This document shows positions 24,804-32,331 of a stretch of DNA of 64,000 bases, one piece after another. How positions within the stretch are numbered: the stretch's first letter is position 1; the number at the start of each line of letters is the position of its first letter. Under the pieces are notes generated by a model, which made no database searches, was not told the origin of the DNA, and was given only the letters and a program-made list of their open reading frames with translations. A program made the translations under genes and the position numbers. This DNA comes from Neobacillus cucumis. GTDB lineage: Bacteria > Bacillota > Bacilli > Bacillales > Cytobacillaceae. The stretch is from positions 33,943 to 97,942 of the forward strand of contig NZ_PGVE01000088.1 in assembly GCF_002860255.1 (NCBI RefSeq), written 5' to 3'.

Positions 24804-25352
24804 TTAGTCTACATTAAATCTTCCCATTAAAATAGTATTATAGTATTTTCCATCTGAATGAAGTTTGTCTTTTTTTAAAACCCCTTCCACTTCAAATCCA
24901 TACTTTTCATAAAGCCTTCGAGCTTTTTCATTCGTTTCAAGAACATTCAACGTTACTTTCTTTATGCTATTAGCGTCTGCCCATTGAAGCGATTCCTCTA
25001 AAAGACTTCTACCAATACCGTATCCCCAATATTCCTTTAAAACACAGACTCCAAATTCAACTTTGTGTGAGCTTCTTTTCAGCTGACTTCCCACACATCT
25101 TGAAAAACCAACTACTTTTCCATCAACCTCAGCCACTAAGAATAGATTATTCGGACTTTCAGTGTCATTCTTAATAATCTGTTTAAAGCCATGTTCATCT
25201 ATGTATGCCTCGCCTTTTTCCCTATCCATATTTTCTGTTTCACCATCTATCTGCACTCTTACTTCAGATAACTGTTTCGCATCTTTTTCCATTGCGGATC
25301 GGATAAGATAACGCAAATGATTAACCAAACATTCTTTTTGCATAACAATCAC
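24804..25352 (-). CDS. GNAT family N-acetyltransferase
   Basis: A 182-residue acetyltransferase. The acetyl-CoA site is KEYWGYGIGRSLLEESLQWA (R/QxxGxG/A), followed by TLNVLETNEKARRLYEKYGFEVEGV, which places it in the RimJ/RimI-like group. The preferred start is GTG at 25352, 7 nt after GGGAGGG; the longer frame to 25433 runs through a promoter-like TATAAT. Substrate is unknown. Single gene. Confidence 0.78.
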   Translation of the reverse strand: MIVMQKECLVNHLRYLIRSAMEKDAKQLSEVRVQIDGETENMDREKGEAYIDEHGFKQIIKNDTESPNNLFLVAEVDGKVVGFSRCVGSQLKRSSHKVEFGVCVLKEYWGYGIGRSLLEESLQWADANSIKKVTLNVLETNEKARRLYEKYGFEVEGVLKKDKLHSDGKYYNTILMGRFNVD

Positions 25353-25556
25353 TACAAAGCCCTCCCTTTTTAAAATGTGAATCAGATTATACATTTTAGC
25401 ATAATATCCCAATAATTCCTTAAAAATTTTCAATAGAAAGATAGATTACTCACTTTGGAATTACATCTGCTCTAATTTCCATTAGCTCTTCTTTCACTAT
25501 CCTTCAAAATAGATTATACTGTACTAACAATACATATTTACAAAAGGAGAATTCCT

Positions 25557-25751
25557 ATGACTGAAAATAATAAAACCGAAGAATCTAAAAAAAAGGTCAG
25601 CCTGCAAGAGCTAATGAAACAGCAGCTTGCTAATAAAAAGAACCAATCCTCTTCTGGTAAGGGAGTGACAAATGGCGATCAAGCTACGCAAAAAATGAGA
25701 AGCCAGCAAACGAAAAAACCAAGCAATACCCGCAGAAAAATGGGTGTTTAA
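25557..25751 (+). CDS. Small basic hydrophilic protein, 64 residues
   Basis: A 64-residue, Lys/Gln/Ser-rich protein (MTENNKTEESKKKVSLQELMKQQL...) with a basic C-terminus. It starts after AAAGGAG, and its stop overlaps the ywbE ATG by one base (TAATG), so the two are translationally coupled. Disordered composition and the coupling suggest a nucleic-acid-associated partner of YwbE; this is inference. No domain is recognised. Confidence 0.65.
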   Translation: MTENNKTEESKKKVSLQELMKQQLANKKNQSSSGKGVTNGDQATQKMRSQQTKKPSNTRRKMGV

Positions 25752-25945
25752 TGAACGGGCGAAATCAGAAAGACGTACAGCCTGGAATGACGGTTGATAT
25801 TGTCTTAAAAGCCGACCAAAGAACAGGGAAACTGACAAGAGGAATTGTGAAGGATATACTTACAAAATCCACCTCCCATCCTCACGGAATCAAAGTGAGA
25901 CTTACAGATGGACAAGTCGGGCGTGTACAGGTTATTCATAGCTAA
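25751..25945 (+). CDS. ywbE: YwbE family protein
   Basis: A 64-residue protein matching the YwbE family over its whole length: MNGRNQKDVQPGMTVDIVLK, then QRTGKLTRGIVKDILT and the ending GIKVRLTDGQVGRVQVI. It is predicted to be a small SH3-like beta barrel. Biochemical function is not established. It overlaps the upstream small basic gene by one base and shares its terminator. Confidence 0.88.
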   Translation: MNGRNQKDVQPGMTVDIVLKADQRTGKLTRGIVKDILTKSTSHPHGIKVRLTDGQVGRVQVIHS

Positions 25946-25973
25946 AAAAATAAAACAATGCTACTAAATAAAT

Positions 25974-26002
25974 AAAAGAGTGGCTGTATCGCCACTCTTC
26001 TA
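25974..26002. terminator. Bidirectional terminator
   Basis: AAGAGTGGC pairs with GCCACTCTT (6-nt loop); A-rich to the left and T-rich to the right. It serves ywbE and the converging BMP gene. Confidence 0.75.
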
Positions 26003-26023
26003 TTCACTTATTTTACAATTAAA

Positions 26024-27097
26024 TTATTTAGCGCTAAAGTTTTTTAATTCTTTTAGAGTTCCAGGAACTTTTAGTGTTCCAGATTTAATCTTGTCTGTCC
26101 ATTCATTAACAGCTTTTTCAATAGCCGCCTTGTTAGCCGCCTTATTATTTATAGGTGCTAAACCAACTCCATTTTCAGCTAAACCATAAAGTATATCCTT
26201 TCCACCAGGGAAATTACCGTCTTTCGCTTTTTTGGCCGTATCTTCCACAGCTACGTTTACACGTTTAAGCGCAGAGGTAAGAACAACATCCTGCCCCATG
26301 TCGCTTTGATCACGGTCTACCCCTATGGCCCAAATTTCACGATTAGGATCCTTTTTCTTTAAGTCAACCGCTTCTTTAAAAAGGCCATTACCAGTGCCCC
26401 CTGCGGCGTGGAAAATGACATCCGCTCCAGTAGCATACATTTTAGAAGCGATAGATTTACCCAGTTCGGCTTTATCAAAAGCACCCGCATATTGAACGTC
26501 CACTTTTACAGTTGGTTTTGCTGCTTGAACACCGGCTAAGTAACCTGCTTGGAAACGTTCGATTACTGCATTTTCCATACCACCGATGAAACCGACATGA
26601 TTAGTCTTCGTTGTCATTGCAGCTGTAATCCCTGCAAGGAAACCTGCTTCTTGCTCTTTGAAAAGAATGCTTGCTACATTAGGCTCCTTAACTTCAGAAT
26701 CTATAATTGCAAATTTAGTATTCTTTTGTTCTTTAGCAATTTGATCCACTGCATCCTGCATTAAGAAACCAATACCATATACTAAATCAAAACCTTGACG
26801 AGATAGTGTATTTAGATTTGTCGTATAATCTGAATCGGAAGTAGATTGGACGTACTCATATCCGCCTTTGCCCTTTTTCATATTATTCGCTTTACCAAAT
26901 GCTTCTAGACCTTCCCATGAAGACTGATTGAATGATTTGTCATCTACACCACCGATGTCAGTAACCATTCCTACAGAAAACCCTTTGTTCCCACTTGTAT
27001 TATCCTGTTTGTTGTCTGAAGTCTTACCACATGCAGCTAAGAGTGTCCCTGCTGCTAGGATAAGCGATAATCCCAACCCAATTTGATGCTTTTTCAT
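26024..27097 (-). CDS. BMP family ABC transporter substrate-binding lipoprotein
   Basis: A 357-residue lipoprotein. The signal peptide ends in the lipobox TLLAAC with Cys23, followed by a Lys/Asn/Asp linker and the BMP/PnrA fold: GMVTDIGGVDDKSFNQSSWEGLE, VGFIGGMENAVIERFQAGYLAG and GVDRDQSDMGQDVVLTSALK. BMP proteins bind purine nucleosides for ABC uptake; the matching ATPase and permeases are not adjacent. A guanine-type riboswitch and terminator in the leader give independent support for purine transport. Confidence 0.9.
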   Translation of the reverse strand: MKKHQIGLGLSLILAAGTLLAACGKTSDNKQDNTSGNKGFSVGMVTDIGGVDDKSFNQSSWEGLEAFGKANNMKKGKGGYEYVQSTSDSDYTTNLNTLSRQGFDLVYGIGFLMQDAVDQIAKEQKNTKFAIIDSEVKEPNVASILFKEQEAGFLAGITAAMTTKTNHVGFIGGMENAVIERFQAGYLAGVQAAKPTVKVDVQYAGAFDKAELGKSIASKMYATGADVIFHAAGGTGNGLFKEAVDLKKKDPNREIWAIGVDRDQSDMGQDVVLTSALKRVNVAVEDTAKKAKDGNFPGGKDILYGLAENGVGLAPINNKAANKAAIEKAVNEWTDKIKSGTLKVPGTLKELKNFSAK

Positions 27098-27134
27098 GTT
27101 GTTTTTCCTCCAAAACCTTGGTTAATATAATCAC

Positions 27135-27297
27135 AAAAAACCCCGTATTCAAGCTTCCAGAGAGAAAGCTTGAGTACGGGGAATGGACGGCATAAAACAA
27201 CCGATACTCAAAATAAAAAAATGCTTTCCCTCATAGTCCAGTGTTTTACGGTCACCGGGTAGAAACTTATGGCCCCTATTGCCATGATTATATGAGG
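27135..27297 (-). promoter_or_regulatory. Purine (guanine-type) riboswitch with terminator
   Basis: The aptamer is at 27229-27297 (minus). P1 is CCTCATA/TATGAGG, and the conserved cores are TATAATC, AAGTTTCTACC and GACTATG. The base before the 3' P1 strand is C (position 74 in the standard numbering), which predicts guanine or hypoxanthine binding. The expression platform is a 16-bp terminator stem at 27141-27181 followed by TTTTTT, so purine would switch the BMP gene off. Confidence 0.93.
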
Positions 27298-27443
27298 TTA
27301 TTTTGTTTTCCTCAGTAATTATATAAATAGTTTAGAAATGCGTCAACAAAAATGTTATTTTAATATAACTGTAACGTTTTCTATCCTTTAGTTCAACATC
27401 AAATAAAATTAGATAATAAATATTTTTTCGAATGATATAAATT

Positions 27444-27577
27444 TTGAAAATACTTTTAAATCATGTTAATATATTCTTGTTTAAATTCTTCTGAGTTTAG
27501 ACCTCCTAATTATTCGGCTTAACCTCGACAATTAAGCCGCTTTTACCTTTGATTTTTATAATCAAAGGTCTTTTTTT
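27444..27577 (+). ncRNA. Candidate small RNA of about 98 nt
   Basis: A near-consensus SigA promoter, TTGAAA (27444-27449)-N17-TAATAT (27467-27472), is followed about 105 bases later by a strong terminator (ACCTTTGATT/AATCAAAGGT plus T7, 27545-27577). There is no open frame with a ribosome site between. The predicted RNA (about 27480-27577) has a hairpin CGGCTTAA/TTAAGCCG whose 9-nt loop starts CCTCG, and an unpaired ACCTCCT upstream. C-rich single strands that mimic anti-Shine-Dalgarno are typical of Gram-positive regulatory RNAs. No Rfam family is recognised. Confidence 0.55.
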
Positions 27578-27629
27578 ACAAAAAAAAGGAAGCTATTACT
27601 TCTGGAAAATTAACAGTCTGCTCTTCACA

Positions 27630-27932
27630 CTATCCATCTGAATTGCTTTGATTGGCTTGTTTACCTTTAAATCCTTGATTTCCTTGATTTCCTTGATTTC
27701 CTTGGTCTCCTTGATTTCCTTGGTCTCCTTGATTTCCTTGGTCTCCTTGATTTCCTTGGTTTCCTTGGTTTCCTTGGTTTCCTTGGTCTCCTTGATTATT
27801 TTGGTCCCCTTGTTTCTTAGAAATCATGTAAAGTTTATAAACAACATAAAATCCAAACAAAAAAGGTAAGGTCATTAGAGCAGCCATAAACCATAATGAG
27901 TTAATGAAATGTTGGTAAATCCAATCATACAT
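27630..27932 (-). CDS. Single-pass membrane protein with collagen-like GxQ repeats
   Basis: A 100-residue protein with one membrane segment (residues about 12-35, FMAALMTLPFLFGFYVVYKL). A tail follows, made of about 16 consecutive Gly-Asn/Asp-Gln triplets, then GFKGKQANQSNSDG. Gly every third residue is collagen-like, but Pro is absent. In DNA the tail is a 9-bp/18-bp tandem repeat (about 27672-27815), prone to length change. Topology suggests a cytoplasmic repeat tail. AAAGGTG precedes the start. Function is unknown. Confidence 0.65.
   Translation of the reverse strand: MYDWIYQHFINSLWFMAALMTLPFLFGFYVVYKLYMISKKQGDQNNQGDQGNQGNQGNQGNQGDQGNQGDQGNQGDQGNQGNQGNQGFKGKQANQSNSDG
27672..27815. repeat. 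9-bp tandem repeat inside the GNQ protein
   Basis: Repeats of the pattern TTCCTTGGT/TCCTTGGTC occur about 16 times, encoding GNQ or GDQ triplets. Confidence 0.85.
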
Positions 27933-27977
27933 CCATATTACACCTTTTTCTTTTTTGATTTTATTTTACCCAAAATA

Positions 27978-28008
27978 ATAAAAACACCCATCATCATGAG
28001 TGTTTTTT
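27978..28008 (-). terminator. Terminator of the gene at 28016
   Basis: On the minus strand AAAACACTCAT pairs with ATGGGTGTTTT around GATG, followed by TATTATTTT. Confidence 0.75.
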
Positions 28009-28015
28009 GGGAAGT

Positions 28016-28339
28016 TTAACATAATTTCTGCCATAATCTAGTGCTATCCAAAAAGGAATGCTGCTCAACAATTTCGTAGGCTGCATTAGTAATTGCTTGA
28101 GCTAACGTATCTCCTGTCGCGCAAATATCATTAAAGCACACCTTCGAAAGTCCTTTAATTTGATACGAATATCCTAACTCCTCTAACCGCTCTACGATAA
28201 GCATAGCATGGTCTATATTTTGCTCAGGCTGAAAGTCGGACTCGTGAATGAATTTCCCCTTTTCATAATCATACCAGCGATCCCATCTATTTAACTTCCA
28301 ACCAAGGATTCTCCGAGCAATCGCATCAATTTTCACCAT
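28016..28339 (-). CDS. BC1872-type protein with phage ABA-sandwich fold
   Basis: A 107-residue protein with IARRILGWKLNRWDRWYDYEKG near the N-terminus, a middle ligand-like HAMLIVERLEELGYSYQIKG and the end TLAQAITNAAYEIVEQHS. This matches the phage ABA-sandwich/BC1872 family, found in prophages and bacillus chromosomes. A paralogue with the same blocks is at 49300-49605. AAGGGGAATG supports the ATG. No phage structural genes are near. Role is unknown. Confidence 0.75.
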   Translation of the reverse strand: MVKIDAIARRILGWKLNRWDRWYDYEKGKFIHESDFQPEQNIDHAMLIVERLEELGYSYQIKGLSKVCFNDICATGDTLAQAITNAAYEIVEQHSFLDSTRLWQKLC

Positions 28340-28585
28340 TTTTCATTCCCCTTTACTTTTTGTTATATAACAGATTAATTAATTACTTGTAATTATATAA
28401 CACATTGTATTCTTTTTCCAGTATTTATGTGAAAATTTTAAAATTAGAAAGAGCCCAATCCTTCAGGAGTTTGTACTGATTCTTCTTAAAACATCAAAGA
28501 ATAAGTATACAAAAGTGGAAATTTGCTTTTTAATGAGAGAAAATGAAATAAGCTCGCAAAAATTTTTAAAAATGAGGAAAAGAAA

Positions 28586-29914
28586 ATGAAACTTCCAACT
28601 AAGGCAAAAGAAGTATTAGGCATGGCATTACCTGCCATTGGTGAATCTTATTTGCAAAGTTTACTAGGAGTAATCGACTCTTTCTTTATTGCAAAGTTAG
28701 GTTTATTAGCTATTAATGCTGTTGGTGTGACCAATATATACAATATGACTTATATTGGAGTATTTACAGCTATTTCAGCCACTCTTTCTATTTTTTTATC
28801 AAGAGCATTTGGGGCAAAACGAGCTGAACAAAGTAAGTCCGTTATTTTTCACGGTCTATTAATCTCCTCATTCATCGGATTACTTTTTTCTATTATTTCT
28901 GTTATTTTTGCCCAGTCATTATTAGAATGGACTGGTGCAAACGAGCAACTTAAAGAAACAGCTGTAATCTATTTTAAAGTAGTTTTAGGACTAACTCCTT
29001 TCATTGCCTTATTTACAGCTGAATCTGCATCCTTTCGAGCCATCGGTGATACCAAAACTCCTCTACGTGTCGGAATAGAGATGAATATCGTCCATGTATT
29101 TCTTGATTATCTTTTAATTTTTGGACTTGGCCCTGTGGCTGGCTTGGGATTAACTGGTGCTGCAATAGCAATGATTCTTGCGAGAATATTTGGATTTATT
29201 CGTTTATTTCTCCTATCCCAACGCATCCCTGCCATTGCTTTAACAAGAAGTGATTTTAAAATCATCGGTAAATTGGCACGCCGCATGATAAATTTTGCGG
29301 TTCCTGCTACGATTGAAAGGTTATCAATGAGACTAGGACAGGTCATCTATTTTGGACTCATTGTCCGGATGGGAACAGAGGTCTATGCTGCGCATAACAT
29401 CGCGGGTACAATTACAACATTTTCTTCTACTATAGGTGGAGGATTTGCAGTAGCAGCGAGTACTCTAATTGGCCAAGCGATCGGTAGAAATAATTGGTCA
29501 GAAGTGCAAGCATATCGAAAATGGAGCTACCTTCAAGCCGCTTTATCTATGACCGTTTTAACAGCCATTTTGGCATGTACTAGCCCGTGGACAGGTAGAT
29601 TTTTTACTCACAATCAAAATGTGATTCATTTAGTGATGATTGTCTTGTTTATAGATACTATTTCTCAACCTTTCCTAGCTTCTGTTACGGTAGATACTTC
29701 TGTTGTACAGGCTGGAGGTAACAGTAAATACCCAATGATTGTGACTATTATTGGTATTTGGTTTATCCGTACTCTGGGGGTTTATGTATTTGCCTGGAAG
29801 TTAGGATTTGGTTTACCAGCCGTTTGGGGTTCCATTGCTGTTGATAATGCTTTACGGGCAGGGCTTTTTTTGTGGTATCGTAGAAATAAAAATATAATTA
29901 AACAACTGGTTTAA
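28586..29914 (+). CDS. MATE family efflux transporter
   Basis: A 442-residue protein with 12 hydrophobic segments in two related halves, each opening with the MATE pattern: MALPAIGESYLQSLLGVIDSF and FAVPATIERLSMRLGQVIYFG. Motifs RAIGDTKTPLRVG and VVQAGGNSKYPM are characteristic. It probably exports cationic drugs or metabolites using Na+ or H+. ATGAGGAAAAG precedes the ATG. Single gene ended by a hairpin. Confidence 0.9.
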   Translation: MKLPTKAKEVLGMALPAIGESYLQSLLGVIDSFFIAKLGLLAINAVGVTNIYNMTYIGVFTAISATLSIFLSRAFGAKRAEQSKSVIFHGLLISSFIGLLFSIISVIFAQSLLEWTGANEQLKETAVIYFKVVLGLTPFIALFTAESASFRAIGDTKTPLRVGIEMNIVHVFLDYLLIFGLGPVAGLGLTGAAIAMILARIFGFIRLFLLSQRIPAIALTRSDFKIIGKLARRMINFAVPATIERLSMRLGQVIYFGLIVRMGTEVYAAHNIAGTITTFSSTIGGGFAVAASTLIGQAIGRNNWSEVQAYRKWSYLQAALSMTVLTAILACTSPWTGRFFTHNQNVIHLVMIVLFIDTISQPFLASVTVDTSVVQAGGNSKYPMIVTIIGIWFIRTLGVYVFAWKLGFGLPAVWGSIAVDNALRAGLFLWYRRNKNIIKQLV

Positions 29915-29952
29915 GAAGGCTTTCGTTCAATGAACTGAAGCCTTTTATTTTA
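29915..29952 (+). terminator. Terminator of the MATE gene
   Basis: AAGGCTTTCGTTC pairs with GAACTGAAGCCTT (one imperfect position) with a 3-nt loop, followed by TTATTTT. Confidence 0.7.
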
Positions 29953-30060
29953 CTTTGATTTTTAAAATAAGGTTAATAACGATAAAACAAATGCATTTTT
30001 TATGTTTTTGTTTCATACATAAGAAGATGGTGATACCAAAGTTATTTAAGGAGGACTACG

Positions 30061-30321
30061 ATGATTCAACAAACAGTGAAAATCAATAATAAAGCGGGTT
30101 TTTACGCTCAGCCTGTCAATCAATTAGTTCAAGCTGCTTCCCAATTTAATTCGGATATTTTTCTAACACATAACGGTCGGACAGTCAACGTTAAATCAGT
30201 GCTTGGCGTTTTATCGTTAGCTATTCCAAAGCAGGCAGAAATTACTTTAGAGGTTTCAGGAGAAGACGAAAATGAAGCCATAAAGGAATTGATTGATACT
30301 TTAAAGCAATTTGAAAAATAG
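30061..30321 (+). CDS. HPr/Crh-like protein lacking His15
   Basis: An 86-residue HPr-fold protein, exactly HPr/Crh length. Ser46 is present in VKSVLGVLSLAIPK, the HPr kinase site, and the hydrophobic patch for CcpA binding is conserved. The PTS site is altered: the G-[IV]-H-A-R-P motif reads G13-F-Y15-A-Q17-P, so His15 is Tyr and Arg17 is Gln. It cannot carry phosphate from enzyme I in the normal way. B. subtilis Crh has Gln15, so this is probably a regulatory HPr paralogue signalling through Ser46-P. AAGGAGGACTACG precedes the ATG. Single gene. Confidence 0.85.
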   Translation: MIQQTVKINNKAGFYAQPVNQLVQAASQFNSDIFLTHNGRTVNVKSVLGVLSLAIPKQAEITLEVSGEDENEAIKELIDTLKQFEK

Positions 30322-30337
30322 GGAAAATGCAAGAAAA

Positions 30338-30370
30338 AGGCAGGCTCCTTATTTAGCCTGCCTCTTTTTA
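30338..30370 (+). terminator. Terminator of the HPr-like gene
   Basis: AGGCAGGCT pairs with AGCCTGCCT, followed by CTTTTTA. Confidence 0.85.
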
Positions 30371-30471
30371 GTTCATTATTCCAATCAAGTATGTTCCCTG
30401 CAGTTATATTGTAACTAAATTATGTAAAACTCATATTATAATACAAGACTCTTTGAAAAGAGGTGTAAACA

Positions 30472-30714
30472 TTGACACATACTATTACAACTGGCCCTCA
30501 CCCTGGACAAACTGGGGGTTGTATGGCACAGTATAACCACTATACTCTTAGCCATACCCCTTCTCACCATTCTTCCAGCCATAATCCAGATCATAATCCA
30601 AATCATAATCCAAATCATATAAATCCATTCATGTCGCATCCATTTTCAGGACAAGCTTCATATGGTCATCCCTCCTGGAGACCTCCTGCTTCTACATTTC
30701 CTTATTATTACTAA
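30472..30714 (+). CDS. His/Asn/Pro-rich small protein, 80 residues
   Basis: The start is TTG at 30472, 6 nt after AAAGAGGTG. The product is rich in His, Asn, Pro and Ser, with a short repeat HNPDHNPNHNPNH in the middle and a C-terminus ending STFPYYY. No membrane segment is present. Composition fits metal-binding or spore-coat-surface proteins of bacilli, but no named family is recognised. In DNA the core is a 12-bp tandem repeat. Confidence 0.55.
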   Translation: MTHTITTGPHPGQTGGCMAQYNHYTLSHTPSHHSSSHNPDHNPNHNPNHINPFMSHPFSGQASYGHPSWRPPASTFPYYY

Positions 30715-30827
30715 TTTTTAAACTGCTGAATGAGTTTTTACAAACTCATTCAGCTATATTTTTTTAAGACAACTAACTAAAGAAAAGCCTTGAGAATTCC
30801 TAGGTTTTCCTTGGAAAACGATAGACA

Positions 30828-31148
30828 TTATTTTTCAACATCAATATGCTGAAAACCACCACTTTGGGTTTGATACACTTCATACCATGTATAAGTTGGT
30901 GACTTGAACCACTCGAACTGGGGCAAATAAACCATATATCTGACATAACCATCGGCATCAATGAGTGTTTTAAAAACTTTTACCTTTCGAAATCCAAAGG
31001 TTTGATCCAAATAACCTTCTATTCCATCTCTGACCATATTCTTTTTTTCTTCCAATTCTTGTTTATAAAGATCCATCAGCCCGCCAATAAATATACTTAC
31101 CAGGATTAAAGTAATTATAATTAAACCGAAAACCAATAACTTTAACAA
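30828..31148 (-). CDS. Membrane-anchored protein of unknown function, 106 residues
   Basis: TTG at 31148 follows TAGGAGG. One N-terminal membrane segment (residues about 3-26) is followed by a soluble alpha/beta domain with YVRYMVYLPQFEWFKSPTYTWYEVYQ. Topology suggests a membrane-anchored domain, orientation unknown. No family is recognised. Single gene. Confidence 0.6.
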   Translation of the reverse strand: MLKLLVFGLIIITLILVSIFIGGLMDLYKQELEEKKNMVRDGIEGYLDQTFGFRKVKVFKTLIDADGYVRYMVYLPQFEWFKSPTYTWYEVYQTQSGGFQHIDVEK

Positions 31149-31327
31149 TATACCAGCCTCCTAAACCATGCATTCTTTTTTAATTACCAGGGGTTATTGA
31201 TAAATGAAAAAAATCAGTCACACCTCATTTCTTTTGTCGGATATATTTCGATTGTACATTCGTGAGGTAAAATATGGTGTGATGCAAATAACAAATAGTT
31301 TTATCTTTTTGAACATTTAGTGAAATA

Positions 31328-31369
31328 ATAAAAAACCTTCCATTTAAAAGAAAATGGAAGGTTTTTTGG
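31328..31369. terminator. Bidirectional terminator
   Basis: AAAAAACCTTCCATTT pairs with AAATGGAAGGTTTTTT. It ends the metS-type/aminoglycoside adenylyltransferase unit. Confidence 0.85.
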
Positions 31370-31408
31370 ATGAAAATAAGTAAGATTAGAAGTGTAATAC
31401 TAACTGAT

Positions 31409-32290
31409 TTAATAAATATATTTTGCATCAATAGGTAATTGTCTAACTTGTTCAAGGTATTCAGTCATGTTCTTATCCTCCATAATTGGATAGGTGAATA
31501 ATAACTTCTCTGCGACTTCTTTAGCGATAATTCGAAATAGATCACAAGCGGCAAATATAGACGTCCAAAAATGATCATAGTTATGATCAGAATATGTTTC
31601 TTTGTACATTTCCCAATAAGTTTCTGGAAGGTACGTTTTAAAATACTTGCCCATTTTTCCCGTCGATACTTGAAAATTATAGTTTGAGCCAACCCACCAA
31701 GAAACCATTTCGTCCAACCTAGCCCTAATAATATTTTCAAACATTTGTTTTGCATAGGGCAGTTCGTCTCGCCATATTCCTTTTGCAACGTTTTGCAGAC
31801 ACCACCAAAAATCATTACAGCAGCTCAAGTAAAGTGATTCAGTTGGCCTCTTTACCCAATAATCTATATTTGTAGGTTCAGGTATGTTTGGTAGTATATT
31901 GTCTTTATCTAACAAAGGAATGGTAAGTGTATCCTTAGTATACTTTTCTAACATAATTTCTTTTGTTTCGATATGAAGATCGATTCGATTTCCATCTGTA
32001 AAAAGCATTAAATATCCGTAAGATTTAACAGAATCCTCCTCCAAACGAATAAACTTATCATTTTTATCAGGTTCTTGAATGATAAGTAAATCTCCAAACA
32101 ATTTAATCCATTGCTCATTTTTTATGAATGATGCTGTTTCCTTTACTACATAAACGATATCATAGTCTTGAAATATATCCTTTGGGGCATTAAGATTGGT
32201 TCTTGAGCCGTTCATATAGACAGCTCGTATCCTCTCATCTTCTTGAGCAATTTTTACTATCAAACCATACATTTCTTCTTCCGTTCTCAC
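31409..32290 (-). CDS. Aminoglycoside 6-adenylyltransferase (AadK/AadE type)
   Basis: A 293-residue nucleotidyltransferase of the streptomycin 6-adenylyltransferase family. The active site is intact: GSRTNLNAPKDIFQDYDIVYVV (GSR plus the D-x-D pair), with DGNRIDLHIE as the third acidic strand. The C-terminal half contains YLSCCNDFWWCLQNVAKGIWRDELPYAK, typical of AadK. It would inactivate streptomycin by AMP transfer; the spectrum cannot be told. The start is GTG after GAGGTG. It lies 41 bp after the metS-type gene with no terminator between, so it is probably cotranscribed under the T-box. Confidence 0.88.
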   Translation of the reverse strand: MRTEEEMYGLIVKIAQEDERIRAVYMNGSRTNLNAPKDIFQDYDIVYVVKETASFIKNEQWIKLFGDLLIIQEPDKNDKFIRLEEDSVKSYGYLMLFTDGNRIDLHIETKEIMLEKYTKDTLTIPLLDKDNILPNIPEPTNIDYWVKRPTESLYLSCCNDFWWCLQNVAKGIWRDELPYAKQMFENIIRARLDEMVSWWVGSNYNFQVSTGKMGKYFKTYLPETYWEMYKETYSDHNYDHFWTSIFAACDLFRIIAKEVAEKLLFTYPIMEDKNMTEYLEQVRQLPIDAKYIY

Positions 32291-32331
32291 TGTTATTCAC
32301 CTCGAAAAAGTTGATTTATACTATTTTATTT

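Noticed and set aside
28016..28339. Prophage remnant
   Set aside because: Only the ABA-sandwich proteins are phage-like; no integrase, portal, capsid, tail or lysis gene is near.
31225..31455. 76-codon minus-strand frame overlapping the end of the adenylyltransferase gene
   Set aside because: It crosses a strong terminator and has no ribosome site; composition is that of AT-rich noise.
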